DNA of 64,000 bases from Streptomyces pyxinicus (GTDB lineage: Bacteria; Actinomycetota; Actinomycetes; Streptomycetales; Streptomycetaceae), in NCBI RefSeq assembly GCF_024753135.1, contig NZ_JANUGP010000002.1, positions 1 to 64,000 of the forward strand, read 5' to 3'. The notes under the pieces are model-generated. The model did no database searches and was not told the DNA's origin. It saw only the letters and a list, made by a program, of their open reading frames with translations. Both the position numbers and the translations under genes were made by a program. Position 1 is the first letter of the stretch; each line of letters opens with the position of its first letter. Below are positions 9,709 to 20,642 of the stretch, one piece after another.

Positions 9709-10835
9709 GCGGTCACCTCCCGGCAGGCGCGGTAGAAGTCCGTCCAGCCCTCGCGCTCGCGCACGACCGTCTCCAGGTACTCCTGCCAGACGACCCGGTC
9801 GGCCGCCGGGTCACGGACGACGGCGCCGAGGATGCCGGCGGCGATGTCGCCCGGCCGCAGCACGCCGTCCCCGAAGTGGGCGGCGAGAGCCAGGCCGTTG
9901 GTGACGACGGAGATCGCCTCGGCCGTGGACAGGGTGCCGCTCGGCGACTTCACCTTGGTGCGCCCGTCGGCCGTGATGCCGTCGCGCAGCTCGCGGAACA
10001 CGGTCACGACCCGGCGGATCTCCGCGATGCCGTCGGGCGCGGCCGGCAGGTCGAGGGAGCGGCCGAGCTGGTCGACGCGGCGGCTGACGATGTCGACCTC
10101 GGCCTCGGCGCTTTCCGGCAGCGGCAGCACGACGGTGTTGAAGCGGCGGCGCAGCGCGCTGGAGAGGTCGTTGACGCCCCGGTCGCGGTCGTTGGCGGTG
10201 GCGATGAGGTTGAAGCCGCGCACCGCCTGGACCTCCTCGCCCAGTTCGGGGACGGGCAGGGTCTTCTCGGACAGGATCGTGATCAGCGTGTCCTGCACGT
10301 CGGCCGGGATACGGGTCAGTTCCTCGACGCGGGCCGTCATGCCCTCGGCCATGGCGCGCATGACGGGGCTGGGCACGAGGGCGTCCCGGCTCGGGCCGTG
10401 GGCGAGCAGCCGCGCGTAGTTCCAGCCGTACCGGATCGCCTCCTCCGGGGTGCCGGCGGTGCCCTGCACGAGCAGGGTCGAGTCGCCGCTGACGGCGGCG
10501 GCGAGGTGCTCGGACACCCAGGTCTTGGCGGTGCCGGGCACGCCGAGCAGCAGCAGGGCGCGGTCGGTGGCGAGGGTGGTGACGGCGACCTCGACGATGC
10601 GGCGCGGGCCCACGTACTTCGGTGTGATCACCGTGCCGTCCGGCAGGGTGCCGCCGAGCAGGTACGTCGCCACCGCCCACGGCGAGAGCTTCCAGCGGGC
10701 CGGGCGCGGGCGGTCGTCCTGCGCGGCCAGCGCGGCGAGTTCGGCCGCGAAGGCCTGCTCGGCGTGCGGCCGCAACGCCTCGCTCTCGGCGTCGAGGCTC
10801 GGTTCGGCGATCGTCGGTTGCACGGACACAGACAT
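9705..10835 (-). CDS. MoxR-type AAA+ ATPase, YehL-like
   Basis: A 376-residue AAA+ protein. Walker A is GVPGTAKT (98-105). The Walker B position reads TARVEEL (167-173), with Glu-Glu where Asp-Glu is usual. Sensor 1 is IATAND (Asn215), followed by SSALRRRFN with candidate arginine-finger residues. The start was set at ATG 10835 because GGAGGGGG lies 8 bases upstream; the longer frame to 10901 has no such site and would cover the promoter. First gene of the operon with DUF5682 and VWA. A damage-type promoter (10879-10901) lies upstream. It probably works as a chaperone-like motor with the VWA partner; the substrate is unknown. Confidence 0.88.
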   Translation of the reverse strand: MSVSVQPTIAEPSLDAESEALRPHAEQAFAAELAALAAQDDRPRPARWKLSPWAVATYLLGGTLPDGTVITPKYVGPRRIVEVAVTTLATDRALLLLGVPGTAKTWVSEHLAAAVSGDSTLLVQGTAGTPEEAIRYGWNYARLLAHGPSRDALVPSPVMRAMAEGMTARVEELTRIPADVQDTLITILSEKTLPVPELGEEVQAVRGFNLIATANDRDRGVNDLSSALRRRFNTVVLPLPESAEAEVDIVSRRVDQLGRSLDLPAAPDGIAEIRRVVTVFRELRDGITADGRTKVKSPSGTLSTAEAISVVTNGLALAAHFGDGVLRPGDIAAGILGAVVRDPAADRVVWQEYLETVVREREGWTDFYRACREVTA

Positions 10836-10878
10836 GGCTGAGGCCCCCTCCAGCTCGGCCGGTTCGGATCTGTGCACT

Positions 10879-10901
10879 ACGGTGCACCACGCCACTGACA
10901 A
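10879..10901 (-). promoter_or_regulatory. RecA-independent DNA-damage (PafBC-type) promoter of the MoxR operon
   Basis: On the minus strand TTGTCAGTG (10893-10901) is followed by 8 bases and CACCGT (10879-10884). The published mycobacterial consensus is TTGTCRGTG-N8-TAnnnT; only the first base of the -10 differs. The mRNA would have a leader of about 37 bases containing the Shine-Dalgarno sequence. The box is the left half of a perfect inverted repeat. Confidence 0.65.
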
Positions 10902-10949
10902 TCGCTCTGACCTGCACGAACGCGCTCGCCGGGCCGATTGTCAGTGGCG
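10890..10949. repeat. Perfect 15-bp inverted repeat between divergent promoters
   Basis: CGCCACTGACAATCG (10890-10904) and CGATTGTCAGTGGCG (10935-10949) are exact inverse complements separated by 30 bases. Each arm contains one TTGTCAGTG box, so the repeat is two damage-inducible promoters placed back to back. Confidence 0.95.
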
Positions 10950-10960
10950 GGACCTACCGT
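10938..10960 (+). promoter_or_regulatory. RecA-independent DNA-damage (PafBC-type) promoter of the SWIM gene
   Basis: TTGTCAGTG (10938-10946), exactly 8 bases, then TACCGT (10955-10960): a perfect match to TTGTCRGTG-N8-TAnnnT. Only 7 bases separate the -10 from ATG 10968, so the transcript is probably leaderless, which also fixes the SWIM start codon. Confidence 0.8.
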
Positions 10961-10967
10961 CGTTGGC

Positions 10968-12323
10968 ATGACTGAGCAGGGGGTGCGCTGGACCGCGGAC
11001 CAGGTGCTGTCACTGGCGCCTGACGCCGCGTCACGCAAAGCGGGAGGCAAACTCGGCACGGCCGGGCCGTGGTCTGGGGCGGGCAGTGGAGAGGGGGCGG
11101 TGTGGGGCCTGTGCAAGGGCAGCGGAAGCAAGCCGTACCAGACGGTGGTGGACCTGGCCGGCGGTGCCGGTCCGGCGTGCAAGTGCAGTTGCCCGAGCCG
11201 TAAGTTCCCGTGCAAACACGCCCTCGGCCTGCTGCTGTTGTGGGCTGGCGGCGACGGCTCGGTGCCGGAGCCCGAGCAGCCGCCGGACTGGGCGGAGCAG
11301 TGGCTCGGGGGCCGGCGCAGACGCGCCGAGAGCGAACAGGCACCGGCATCGGCGGACACGGCGAGCGGCGGCGCGGATCCGGAGGCGGCGCGGCGCCGGG
11401 CCGAGCGCCGCGCCGAGCGGGTCACGGCGGGCGCGACGGAGCTTGAGCAGCGCCTCGCCGACCTGCTGCGCGGCGGCCTGGCCGGTGCCGAGCAGGCGGG
11501 GTACGGGCTGTGGGACGAGACCGCCGCCCGCATGGTCGACGCCCAGGCTTCCGGACTGGCCGCTCGGGTGCGGGAGTTGGGGGCGATACCGGCGTCGGGG
11601 CCGGGCTGGCCGGCGCGGTTGCTGGAGGAGTGCGCGCTGCTGCACCTGCTCGACCAGGGCTGGCTGCGCCGCGCCGACCTGCCGGAGGCCCTCGTGGTCA
11701 CCGTCCGCTCCCGGCTCGGCCTGTCCGCCACGCCGGAGAGCCCGCCGGTGCGCGACCGCTGGCTGGTCCTCGCCCAGTACGACACGGCCGACCCGAAACT
11801 GACGACACGGCGGATATGGGTCCACGGCGCCGAGTCGGGCGGCACCCGGCTGCTGCTGTCCTACGGCGCGGCCGGTCGGGCACCCGAGCTGGCGCTGCCG
11901 GTCGGCCTGGCCCTGGACGCGGAGCTGTCCGCCCACCCGGGGGCCGCCCAGTTCCGGTCGGCGCTCGGCGAGCGGTTCGCACCACCGGCCCCGGCGGACT
12001 TCCGGCCGCCGGGCGTGACGACGGCCGAGGCGGCGGCCCGCTACGGCGACGCCCTGCGCGACGACCCATGGCTGGAGTCGGTCCCGGTGACCCTGGGACG
12101 GGTGACACCGGTGCCGGACGGCGACGGCTGGCAACTGGCCGACGCCGACGCGGACTCGGCCCTCCCGCTGAGCCGCGCGGCCCGTTCCCGTCCCGGCCTG
12201 TGGCGTCTGGTGGCCGTGTCCGGCGGCGCCCCGGTCACGGTCTTCGGCGAACACGGCCACCGCGGTTTCACCCCGCTCACGGCCTGGCCGGTGGCCCCGG
12301 GCGAGGCGGTGCCGCTGTGCTGA
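10968..12323 (+). CDS. SWIM zinc-finger protein, YehQ-like
   Basis: The 451-residue protein has a SWIM zinc-binding motif near its N-terminus: Cys73-x-Cys75, then Cys82-x-His84 (CSCPSRKFPCKH). SWIM domains bind zinc and commonly contact DNA or protein. A charged Arg/Ala-rich helix follows at about 125-165, and the rest is a mostly helical domain with no recognised catalytic motif. The start at ATG 10968 is supported by the promoter ending 7 bases upstream. It is divergent from the MoxR operon and followed by the DUF5691 gene. In E. coli a SWIM protein (YehQ) sits with YehL, YehM and YehP in the same way. Function unknown. Confidence 0.85.
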   Translation: MTEQGVRWTADQVLSLAPDAASRKAGGKLGTAGPWSGAGSGEGAVWGLCKGSGSKPYQTVVDLAGGAGPACKCSCPSRKFPCKHALGLLLLWAGGDGSVPEPEQPPDWAEQWLGGRRRRAESEQAPASADTASGGADPEAARRRAERRAERVTAGATELEQRLADLLRGGLAGAEQAGYGLWDETAARMVDAQASGLAARVRELGAIPASGPGWPARLLEECALLHLLDQGWLRRADLPEALVVTVRSRLGLSATPESPPVRDRWLVLAQYDTADPKLTTRRIWVHGAESGGTRLLLSYGAAGRAPELALPVGLALDAELSAHPGAAQFRSALGERFAPPAPADFRPPGVTTAEAAARYGDALRDDPWLESVPVTLGRVTPVPDGDGWQLADADADSALPLSRAARSRPGLWRLVAVSGGAPVTVFGEHGHRGFTPLTAWPVAPGEAVPLC

Positions 12324-12577
12324 CCCGAGCGAGTACGAGGGGCGGCCCGGCAGCGGCGGTGACCACGCTCGGCAGCCACCGGGCCACGCCAGCCGAACCG
12401 GTGCGGCCCGATCAGCCCGGTCAGCCCGCTCAACCGCGTCAGCACGGGCAACCCGGTCAACCAAGTCAGCCCGTGCGGCCCGGCCAACCCGTCCAGTCCC
12501 CCGGCACCCGTATCGCCCGGCCCCGAACCGCTGCCCCGCACCCCCTCGGCCACCGCACCCGGAAGGAACGGTCATGA
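12317..12577 (+). CDS. Possible small Pro/Gln-rich ORF bridging the SWIM and DUF5691 genes
   Basis: A GTG-started frame of 86 codons overlaps the end of the SWIM gene by 7 bases, and its stop overlaps the start of the DUF5691 gene (ATGA). It encodes a low-complexity region with repeated QPGQP/QPVRP units, then a basic end (HRTRKERS). No homology is recognised. The double overlap suggests translational coupling, but codon repeats alone could keep the frame open. It may simply be spacer. Confidence 0.25.
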   Translation: MLTRASTRGGPAAAVTTLGSHRATPAEPVRPDQPGQPAQPRQHGQPGQPSQPVRPGQPVQSPGTRIARPRTAAPHPLGHRTRKERS

Positions 12578-14306
12578 ACGTCAGTCCGGCCCCGCCACCC
12601 GCACCCGCCACCATCCCTCCGTCCGGCACCGCCGCACCCTCCTGGGAGGACCTGGTCACCCACGCCCTGCTGGGCACCGACCGACGGCCCTCGGGATACG
12701 GGACGGCAGACCGGCCGGCACCCCTCGCGCTGCTGGACGCCGCCGCCGTGGCGACCGTACGGCGGCGGGCCGGACTGCGGCCCGCGCCCGCGGCCCGGCG
12801 CCCGGAACCCGCGCCCGGGGATCCGCGCCCGGCACTGCCCGCCGCGGCGGCCCGCAGACTCGCCCTGCTGCTGGCCGACCGTTCCGGCGGCACCGGCGGC
12901 GGCCGGCGGGGCAGCGCCCCGGACCTCACGGAGTTGCTCCCGCAGTGGCTCGCGGCGGCCAACGCGCACGGCTACGCGGCGCCCTCGCACACGCTCCCGG
13001 CGCTACTGGACGCGGCCCGGGGCCGTACGGACCTGCGCCCGGCGGCGCTGGCGTTCGCCGGTCCGCGCGCGCTGTGGCTGGCCCGGCTGAACCCGGACTG
13101 GCGGTTCGCCCTGCGCGCGGCCCCCGGCGGCGGCACGGCCCTGCCCGGCCCCGAGGACGGCGAGGCGGTGCGCCGGCTGTGGCAGGAGGGCCTGTTCGCC
13201 GAGCGGGTCGCGCTGCTGGGCGCGCTGCGCGGCCGTACCCCCGCCCTCACGCGTGACCTGCTGCTCTCGACCTGGTCGACGGAGCGGGCGGAGGACCGGC
13301 TGATGTTCCTGGACTCGCTGCGCGCGGGCCTGTCCGGTGCCGACGAGCCGTTCCTTGAACAGGCCCTCGGCGACCGCAGCCGCAACGTGCGGGCGACGGC
13401 GGCCGAGCTGCTGGCGGCGCTGCCGGACTCGGCACTCGCCGCGCGCATGGCCGTACGGGCGGCGGCGTGTGTGGCCCTGGACCGGACGGGGAACTCGCCG
13501 GCCATCGTGGTCGAGCCGCCGCCCGAGTGCGACTCCGGTATGGAGCGCGACGGTGTGGTGGTCACGCCGCCCACGGGCAGAGGAGAACGGTCATGGTGGC
13601 TGGGTCAGTTGGTGGAGGCCGCACCACTCGGCACCTGGTCGCGGCGGCTCGGCGGGCGGACCGTACCGGAGATCGTGGCGCTGCCGGTGGCCGACGGCTG
13701 GCAGGGCGAGCTGCACGCGGCCTGGTGCCGGGCGGCCGTACGGCAGAAGGACCCCGTCTGGTCGAGAGCACTGCTCGGCTCGCCCTCGGCACCGGAGGCG
13801 GGCGGCCCGGGAGCGGTCTCGCTGGCGGAGCGGGCCAAGCTGCTGGCCGCGCTGGAGCCGGCCGAACGCGCCGCCTGGGTCGCCGGGTTCATCGCGGCGC
13901 ACGGCCTGTCGGAGGCGTTCCAGCTGCTCGGCAGCTGCGCGGTGCCCTGGGCCGCGCCGCTCGGCCGCGCGGTCGTGGACGCTCTCAACATCGCGCGGGA
14001 CGCGGGGAGTTATCCATGGAGCTTCAGTGGCGTGATGGGACTCGCGGAGCGCTGTCTGGACCCGGCGGAGACGGCCCGGCTGGAAGCGCTGCTGGCGATA
14101 CCCGACGAGCGCGAGGACGCGGCCCCCGGCGCCGGCGGCTACTGGGCGGAGGCCTTCCAGCGTCTGGTCACCACACTGCGCCTGCGCGCGGAGATGACCG
14201 CCGAACTCACACCCGCGCCACCGCGACCCGATGCGCCACCGCGACCCGATGCTTCACCGCGGCCCGTCGCGCCACCGCGGCCCGGTGATCAGTCGCGGCC
14301 CGGGGA

Positions 14307-14331
<25 letters not shown>
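12574..14331 (+). CDS. DUF5691 family protein
   Basis: The 585-residue protein contains the family-typical [13 protein letters not shown] near residue 30. The body consists of helical repeat-like segments ([25 protein letters not shown], read as HEAT-like). The tail (about residues 545-585) is a repetitive Pro-Arg-rich extension ([16 protein letters not shown]), encoded by a 15-bp tandem repeat near 14220-14300. No membrane segment or catalytic motif is visible. It follows the SWIM gene in the same direction and is probably co-transcribed, and so should be damage-inducible too. Its 3' end overlaps that of icmB by 25 bases, convergently. The role is unknown; it is inferred to be part of the MoxR/VWA/SWIM system. 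Confidence 0.8.
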
Positions 14332-14729
<398 letters not shown>

Positions 14730-14750
14730 CACTGCCTCCAACAAGCGACC

Positions 14751-14770
14751 ACGGAAGCGTCCGCTTCCGT
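14751..14770. promoter_or_regulatory. 20-bp palindrome upstream of icmB (candidate operator)
   Basis: ACGGAAGCG (14751-14759) and CGCTTCCGT (14762-14770) are exact inverse complements around two bases. The site ends 22 bases upstream of the icmB start codon, where a repressor would block transcription. The regulator is unknown. Confidence 0.5.
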
Positions 14771-14888
14771 CCGTAACGACAAGTACCGCACTTCCGGTGC
14801 GACCCGCCACCCGTCGCGAAGTGAACGAACGTTATCTCCAGCATCCCGCAACCGGCGGTTTTACGGTGCGCGGCGAGGGGGAAATCAC

Positions 14889-14957
14889 ATGGTGGGACAT
14901 CAAGGCACACGGGGGACAGAGCCGTCCTTCCGCGTGCCGACAGGAGGTCGGCCATGA
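14889..14957 (+). CDS. Possible 22-codon upstream ORF coupled to the hydrolase gene
   Basis: ATG 14889 follows GAGGGGG at suitable spacing and encodes MVGHQGTRGTEPSFRVPTGG plus two residues. Its TGA overlaps the hydrolase start (ATGA). It could couple or control translation of the next gene. No similarity is recognised. Confidence 0.3.
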   Translation: MVGHQGTRGTEPSFRVPTGGRP

Positions 14958-15835
14958 AGGTCACCGGAGTGCTGCCGCCGCTCTTCCTCCCGCTCTGCCG
15001 CCGTCTGTGGCCCGGCAGACTGGCCGGACTCTCCCTGACGCTGCTGAAGGCGACCGCCCTGGAAGCCGCGATCCTCACCGGTCACCTGCTGCTGTACCCG
15101 ACGGGCCTGGTGCAGGAGCGGCGCGGTCCCGGCGACCCGCCCGCACCGGCCGAGCGATCAGGCGACGGGCCCGTCCCGCTGCCGGTCAGGCCCGGTCCCC
15201 CGGTGGTGCTGCTGCACGGGTTCATCGACAACCGTTCGGTGTTCGTGCTGCTGCGCCGCAGTCTGGCCCAGCACGGCAGGTGCCGGGTGGAGTCGCTCAA
15301 CTACTCCCCGCTCACCTGTGACATCCGCTCCGCCGCCGAACTGCTCGCCCGGCACGTCGAGGAGATCTGCGAGCGCACCGGCAGCACCCGGATCGACATC
15401 GTCGGGCACAGCCTCGGCGGCCTGATCGCCCGGTACTACGTGCAGTGTCTCGGCGGTGACCTGCGGGTGCGCACCCTGGTCACGCTGGGCACCCCGCATT
15501 CCGGGACCCGGGTGGCACGCCTGGCGGACGCGCACCCGATCGTGCGCCAGATGCGGCCCGGCTCCGAGGTGATCGCGGAGCTGGCTCGCCCGGCGCCCGG
15601 CTGCCGTACCCGGTTCGTCAGCTTCTGGAGCGACCTGGACTCGGTGATGGTCCCGCTGGAGACGGCCTGCCTTGAGCACCCCGACCTCGACGCGCGCAAC
15701 GTCCGCGTGACCGGTATCGGCCACCTCGCCCTGCCCGTGCACCCCGCCGTGGCGGCCGGGATACGCGAGGTTCTCGACGCCGAGGAGCCAGCCGGGCCCG
15801 CCGAGCGGCGTTCCGGAGGCTTGACGGTCGCCTGA
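14954..15835 (+). CDS. Alpha/beta hydrolase, triacylglycerol lipase-like
   Basis: A 293-residue protein with the hydrolase signature PVVLLHGFIDNRS (about 83-95) supplying the oxyanion hole and nucleophile elbow GHSLGG (Ser153). Asp227 or Asp229 in FWSDLDSVM and His257 in GIGHLAL complete a plausible triad. The fold and TLGTPHSGT motif are those of bacterial lipases acting on acyl esters. A hydrophobic N-terminal stretch (LAGLSLTLLKATALEAAILT, about 23-42) may be a signal anchor. The ATG at 14954 has AGGAGG 6 bases upstream. Substrate not deducible. Confidence 0.85.
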   Translation: MKVTGVLPPLFLPLCRRLWPGRLAGLSLTLLKATALEAAILTGHLLLYPTGLVQERRGPGDPPAPAERSGDGPVPLPVRPGPPVVLLHGFIDNRSVFVLLRRSLAQHGRCRVESLNYSPLTCDIRSAAELLARHVEEICERTGSTRIDIVGHSLGGLIARYYVQCLGGDLRVRTLVTLGTPHSGTRVARLADAHPIVRQMRPGSEVIAELARPAPGCRTRFVSFWSDLDSVMVPLETACLEHPDLDARNVRVTGIGHLALPVHPAVAAGIREVLDAEEPAGPAERRSGGLTVA

Positions 15836-16046
15836 CGGGGCACCCGAACGGCGTCTCTGACGCCTCTCACAATCAAACAGTCTTCGAACACAAGGCCAAA
15901 CTCGCGCCCGCCGTTCCCCGAAACACGGCCGAATGCCCGTTTACGGGCCGCGCGGAACCGGTCGAAGATTGTCGCGCCCGCATACCGCCGGGTACAGTCG
16001 CCGCACTGCTCTCGCAGCCCCTGTTGTCGAGGCGAAAGAGAAGTTG

Positions 16047-17585
16047 GTGAACGACCGTCACCCGTCGGGGACCCTGACCACCCCGGCTCCGGCTTCCGAC
16101 GCCTCCGCTCCCTACGCGCAGTACGGCGTGGCCCCGGAAGTCTCGTACGACGACCTCACCACCCAGGGCGGCCACGACGCCACCGGTTTCCCTGGCGGCG
16201 CCGCCGACGCCACGGCCTTCCACGCCGACCCGCTCTTCGGCAGCCTCCCGGACAACGGCCCGGCCACCGGCACGTACGAGACCACGCAGTGGCAGACCGG
16301 AACCGGTCAATTCCCGCCGCACGACCCGTACGCGGCCCAGCACCAGGCCGCCTACGGCACCGGCGCGTACGACACCGGCGCCTGGACGGTTCCGGCCCAG
16401 GCGACCGCGAACGACACCAGCGGCCAGTGGGACACGGGCACCTGGAGCCAGGCCGGCCAGGCCGCCGCGCCGGATGCCACCCAGCAGTGGGAGTGGGGCA
16501 CCCAGGCCTTCGACACGGGCGCGTACGACGCCACGCAGTGGAACTCCGCCGGGCACCCGGTGACCGCGGAGACCGAGGCCGTTCCGTTCGACCAGCAGGC
16601 CACCGCCACCTTCGAGCAGGTGTCGTACGAGGAAGCCGGCTTCGGGCAGGCGCCGTACGAGGAGACCGGCTTCGCGGGAACCGGCCTTGAGGAGACCGGC
16701 TTCGAGGGCTTCGACTTCGAGGCGGGCCAGGGTGATATCGAGGGCGGGCCCGGTGACACCGGTGAACTTCCCGTCGTGACCGAGCTGTTGGACGGCCAGG
16801 AGGAAGTGGTCCCGGCCCCGGTGCCTCGCGCGGGCGCACGCGGTGGGGCGCGCTCCCGGCGCCGTACGCCCGCCAAACGCTCCGCGCTGCTGACCGTCGC
16901 GGTGCCCTCGGTCTGTGTGATGGGGGTCGCCGGGATCGCGGCGGCCTCGGTCAGCGCGCTGACCAACGACTCCCCGGAGACCACCGCCAGCGCCTCGGAG
17001 GCCCACGCGGTGCAGCCGTCGGCCGCCAACAGCAGGCTGGACTCCCAGCTCAAGACGCTGTCCGCCGGGGCCGACGACTTCGCCGACCGGGCCAGCCGCA
17101 CCCAGGAACGAATCGACCTCAAGACGCAGAAGGCGCAGGAGGCGAAGAAGGCGGCGGCGGAGGCCGCGCGGAAGGAGCGGCTGCGCCCCAAGTTCGCGCT
17201 GCCGGTCACCCAGCGCGGGCTCAGCGCCTACTTCGGCCAGGCGGGCGTGAACTGGATGTCGGTGCACACCGGCATCGACTTCCCGGTCTCCTACGGCACC
17301 ACGGTGATGGCCGCCACCGACGGCACCGTCACCACCAAGTGGAACAGCGCCTACGGCAACATGCTGATCGTGACGGCCAAGGACGGCACGGAGACCTGGT
17401 ACTGCCACCTCTCCAGCTACCGGGTGGCCTCCGGTACGACCGTCAAGGCGGGCCAGCCGGTCGCCTACTCCGGCAACTCCGGCAACTCCACCGGTCCGCA
17501 CCTGCACTTCGAGGTGCGGCCGGCGGGCGGTGCGGCCATAGACCCGCTGCCGTGGTTGCGCAGCCACGGGCTCGACCCGACCTGA
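16047..17585 (+). CDS. Membrane-anchored M23 (LytM) peptidase
   Basis: A 512-residue protein read from GTG 16047 (MNDRHPSGTLTTP). The first 240 residues are low complexity, rich in Thr/Gln/Gly/Trp, with repeated TGAYD/TQW units. A single transmembrane segment (about 278-304, SALLTVAVPSVCVMGVAGIA) is followed by a coiled coil rich in Lys/Ala/Glu. The C-terminal LytM domain is complete: zinc ligands His407 and Asp411 (HTGID) and His487 in HLHFEV. It should cut peptidoglycan cross-bridges outside the membrane. The long disordered N-terminus would then be cytoplasmic. It is convergent with pcrA. Confidence 0.9.
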   Translation: MNDRHPSGTLTTPAPASDASAPYAQYGVAPEVSYDDLTTQGGHDATGFPGGAADATAFHADPLFGSLPDNGPATGTYETTQWQTGTGQFPPHDPYAAQHQAAYGTGAYDTGAWTVPAQATANDTSGQWDTGTWSQAGQAAAPDATQQWEWGTQAFDTGAYDATQWNSAGHPVTAETEAVPFDQQATATFEQVSYEEAGFGQAPYEETGFAGTGLEETGFEGFDFEAGQGDIEGGPGDTGELPVVTELLDGQEEVVPAPVPRAGARGGARSRRRTPAKRSALLTVAVPSVCVMGVAGIAAASVSALTNDSPETTASASEAHAVQPSAANSRLDSQLKTLSAGADDFADRASRTQERIDLKTQKAQEAKKAAAEAARKERLRPKFALPVTQRGLSAYFGQAGVNWMSVHTGIDFPVSYGTTVMAATDGTVTTKWNSAYGNMLIVTAKDGTETWYCHLSSYRVASGTTVKAGQPVAYSGNSGNSTGPHLHFEVRPAGGAAIDPLPWLRSHGLDPT

Positions 17586-17613
17586 GCCCGCTCTCCCCTC
17601 GTGCGTGACGAGT

Positions 17614-17645
17614 GAGCCCCGCCGGTTCCGCTTCCGGCGGGGCTC
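17614..17645. terminator. Bidirectional terminator between the M23 gene and pcrA
   Basis: GAGCCCCGCCGG (17614-17625) and CCGGCGGGGCTC (17634-17645) form a perfect 12-bp stem with an 8-base loop, midway between the two convergent stops. Confidence 0.8.
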
Positions 17646-17673
17646 GTCGCGTTCACTCTCCGGCGTCTCGGCT

Positions 17674-17711
17674 GGCCACAGCCTCGCGGTCGGCCACAGC
17701 TTCTCGGCCGG

Positions 17712-17727
<16 letters not shown>
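17674..17727. repeat. Three 18-bp tandem repeats across the pcrA stop codon
   Basis: Units at 17674-17691, 17692-17709 and 17710-17727 follow the pattern GGC(C/T)ACAGCTTCTCGRCC. The pcrA stop codon TAG lies in the third unit; the other two have TGG at that place. Confidence 0.8.
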
Positions 17728-20201
<2,474 letters not shown>

Positions 20202-20210
20202 CGCTCTCCG

Positions 20211-20233
20211 AGTCTAGGGGGCCCCACCGACAA
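20211..20233 (-). promoter_or_regulatory. RecA-independent DNA-damage (PafBC-type) promoter of pcrA
   Basis: On the minus strand TTGTCGGTG (20225-20233), 8 bases, then TAGACT (20211-20216): an exact match to TTGTCRGTG-N8-TAnnnT. Nine bases separate the -10 from the pcrA ATG, so the mRNA is leaderless or nearly so. Confidence 0.8.
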
Positions 20234-20461
20234 CCGGTCGCCGTCCACCCAACCCGGCCGGTTCGCACGGCGTTCGATGTCCGCCCCGCGCGACCCGATC
20301 AGGCCCTCACGCTGCGAAAGCATCCGCTCACGAGGAGGGGAAACCTCCCGCAGGTCACGGAAATGTATCGGACAAAGCGCGCACCAACCTTCACAGAAGA
20401 CACACGAGTTGGCTAGGTTTCCCTCCAGGCCGCACGACCCCCTACCGGCGAACGTCGCCGG

Positions 20462-20620
20462 GCCGCACGGCCTCCGCCGAGTCCGGCGCGCCCGCGCGGT
20501 GCCCGGAGCCGGGGACCCACCGATCCTGGGGTGAATCGGCCGACTCCCGCCCGGGACGACGCCGTAGGGCAACCCTTCCGAACCACCCGCCCGAACCCGA
20601 CAGCTAACCCGGTAGGCGGC
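20462..20620 (+). ncRNA. ydaO-yuaA (cyclic di-AMP) riboswitch
   Basis: The conserved blocks appear in order: GCCGGGGACCCA (near 20508), TGGGGTGAATC (near 20527), GTAGGGCAACCCTTCCG (20564-20580), then CCCGAACCCGACAGCTAACC (20590-20609) and GGTAGGCGGC ending at 20620. These match the c-di-AMP-sensing class, which in actinobacteria often precedes cell-wall hydrolase genes. Shine-Dalgarno GGAAGGAG follows at 20626-20633, before the TTG start of the NlpC/P60 gene. The 5' boundary is approximate. Confidence 0.85.
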
Positions 20621-20642
20621 ACGTTGGAAGGAGTCGCCTCCC

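Noticed and set aside
15836..16046. Possible riboswitch before the M23 peptidase gene
   Set aside because: No conserved block of a known class was recognised; it looks like an ordinary promoter region.
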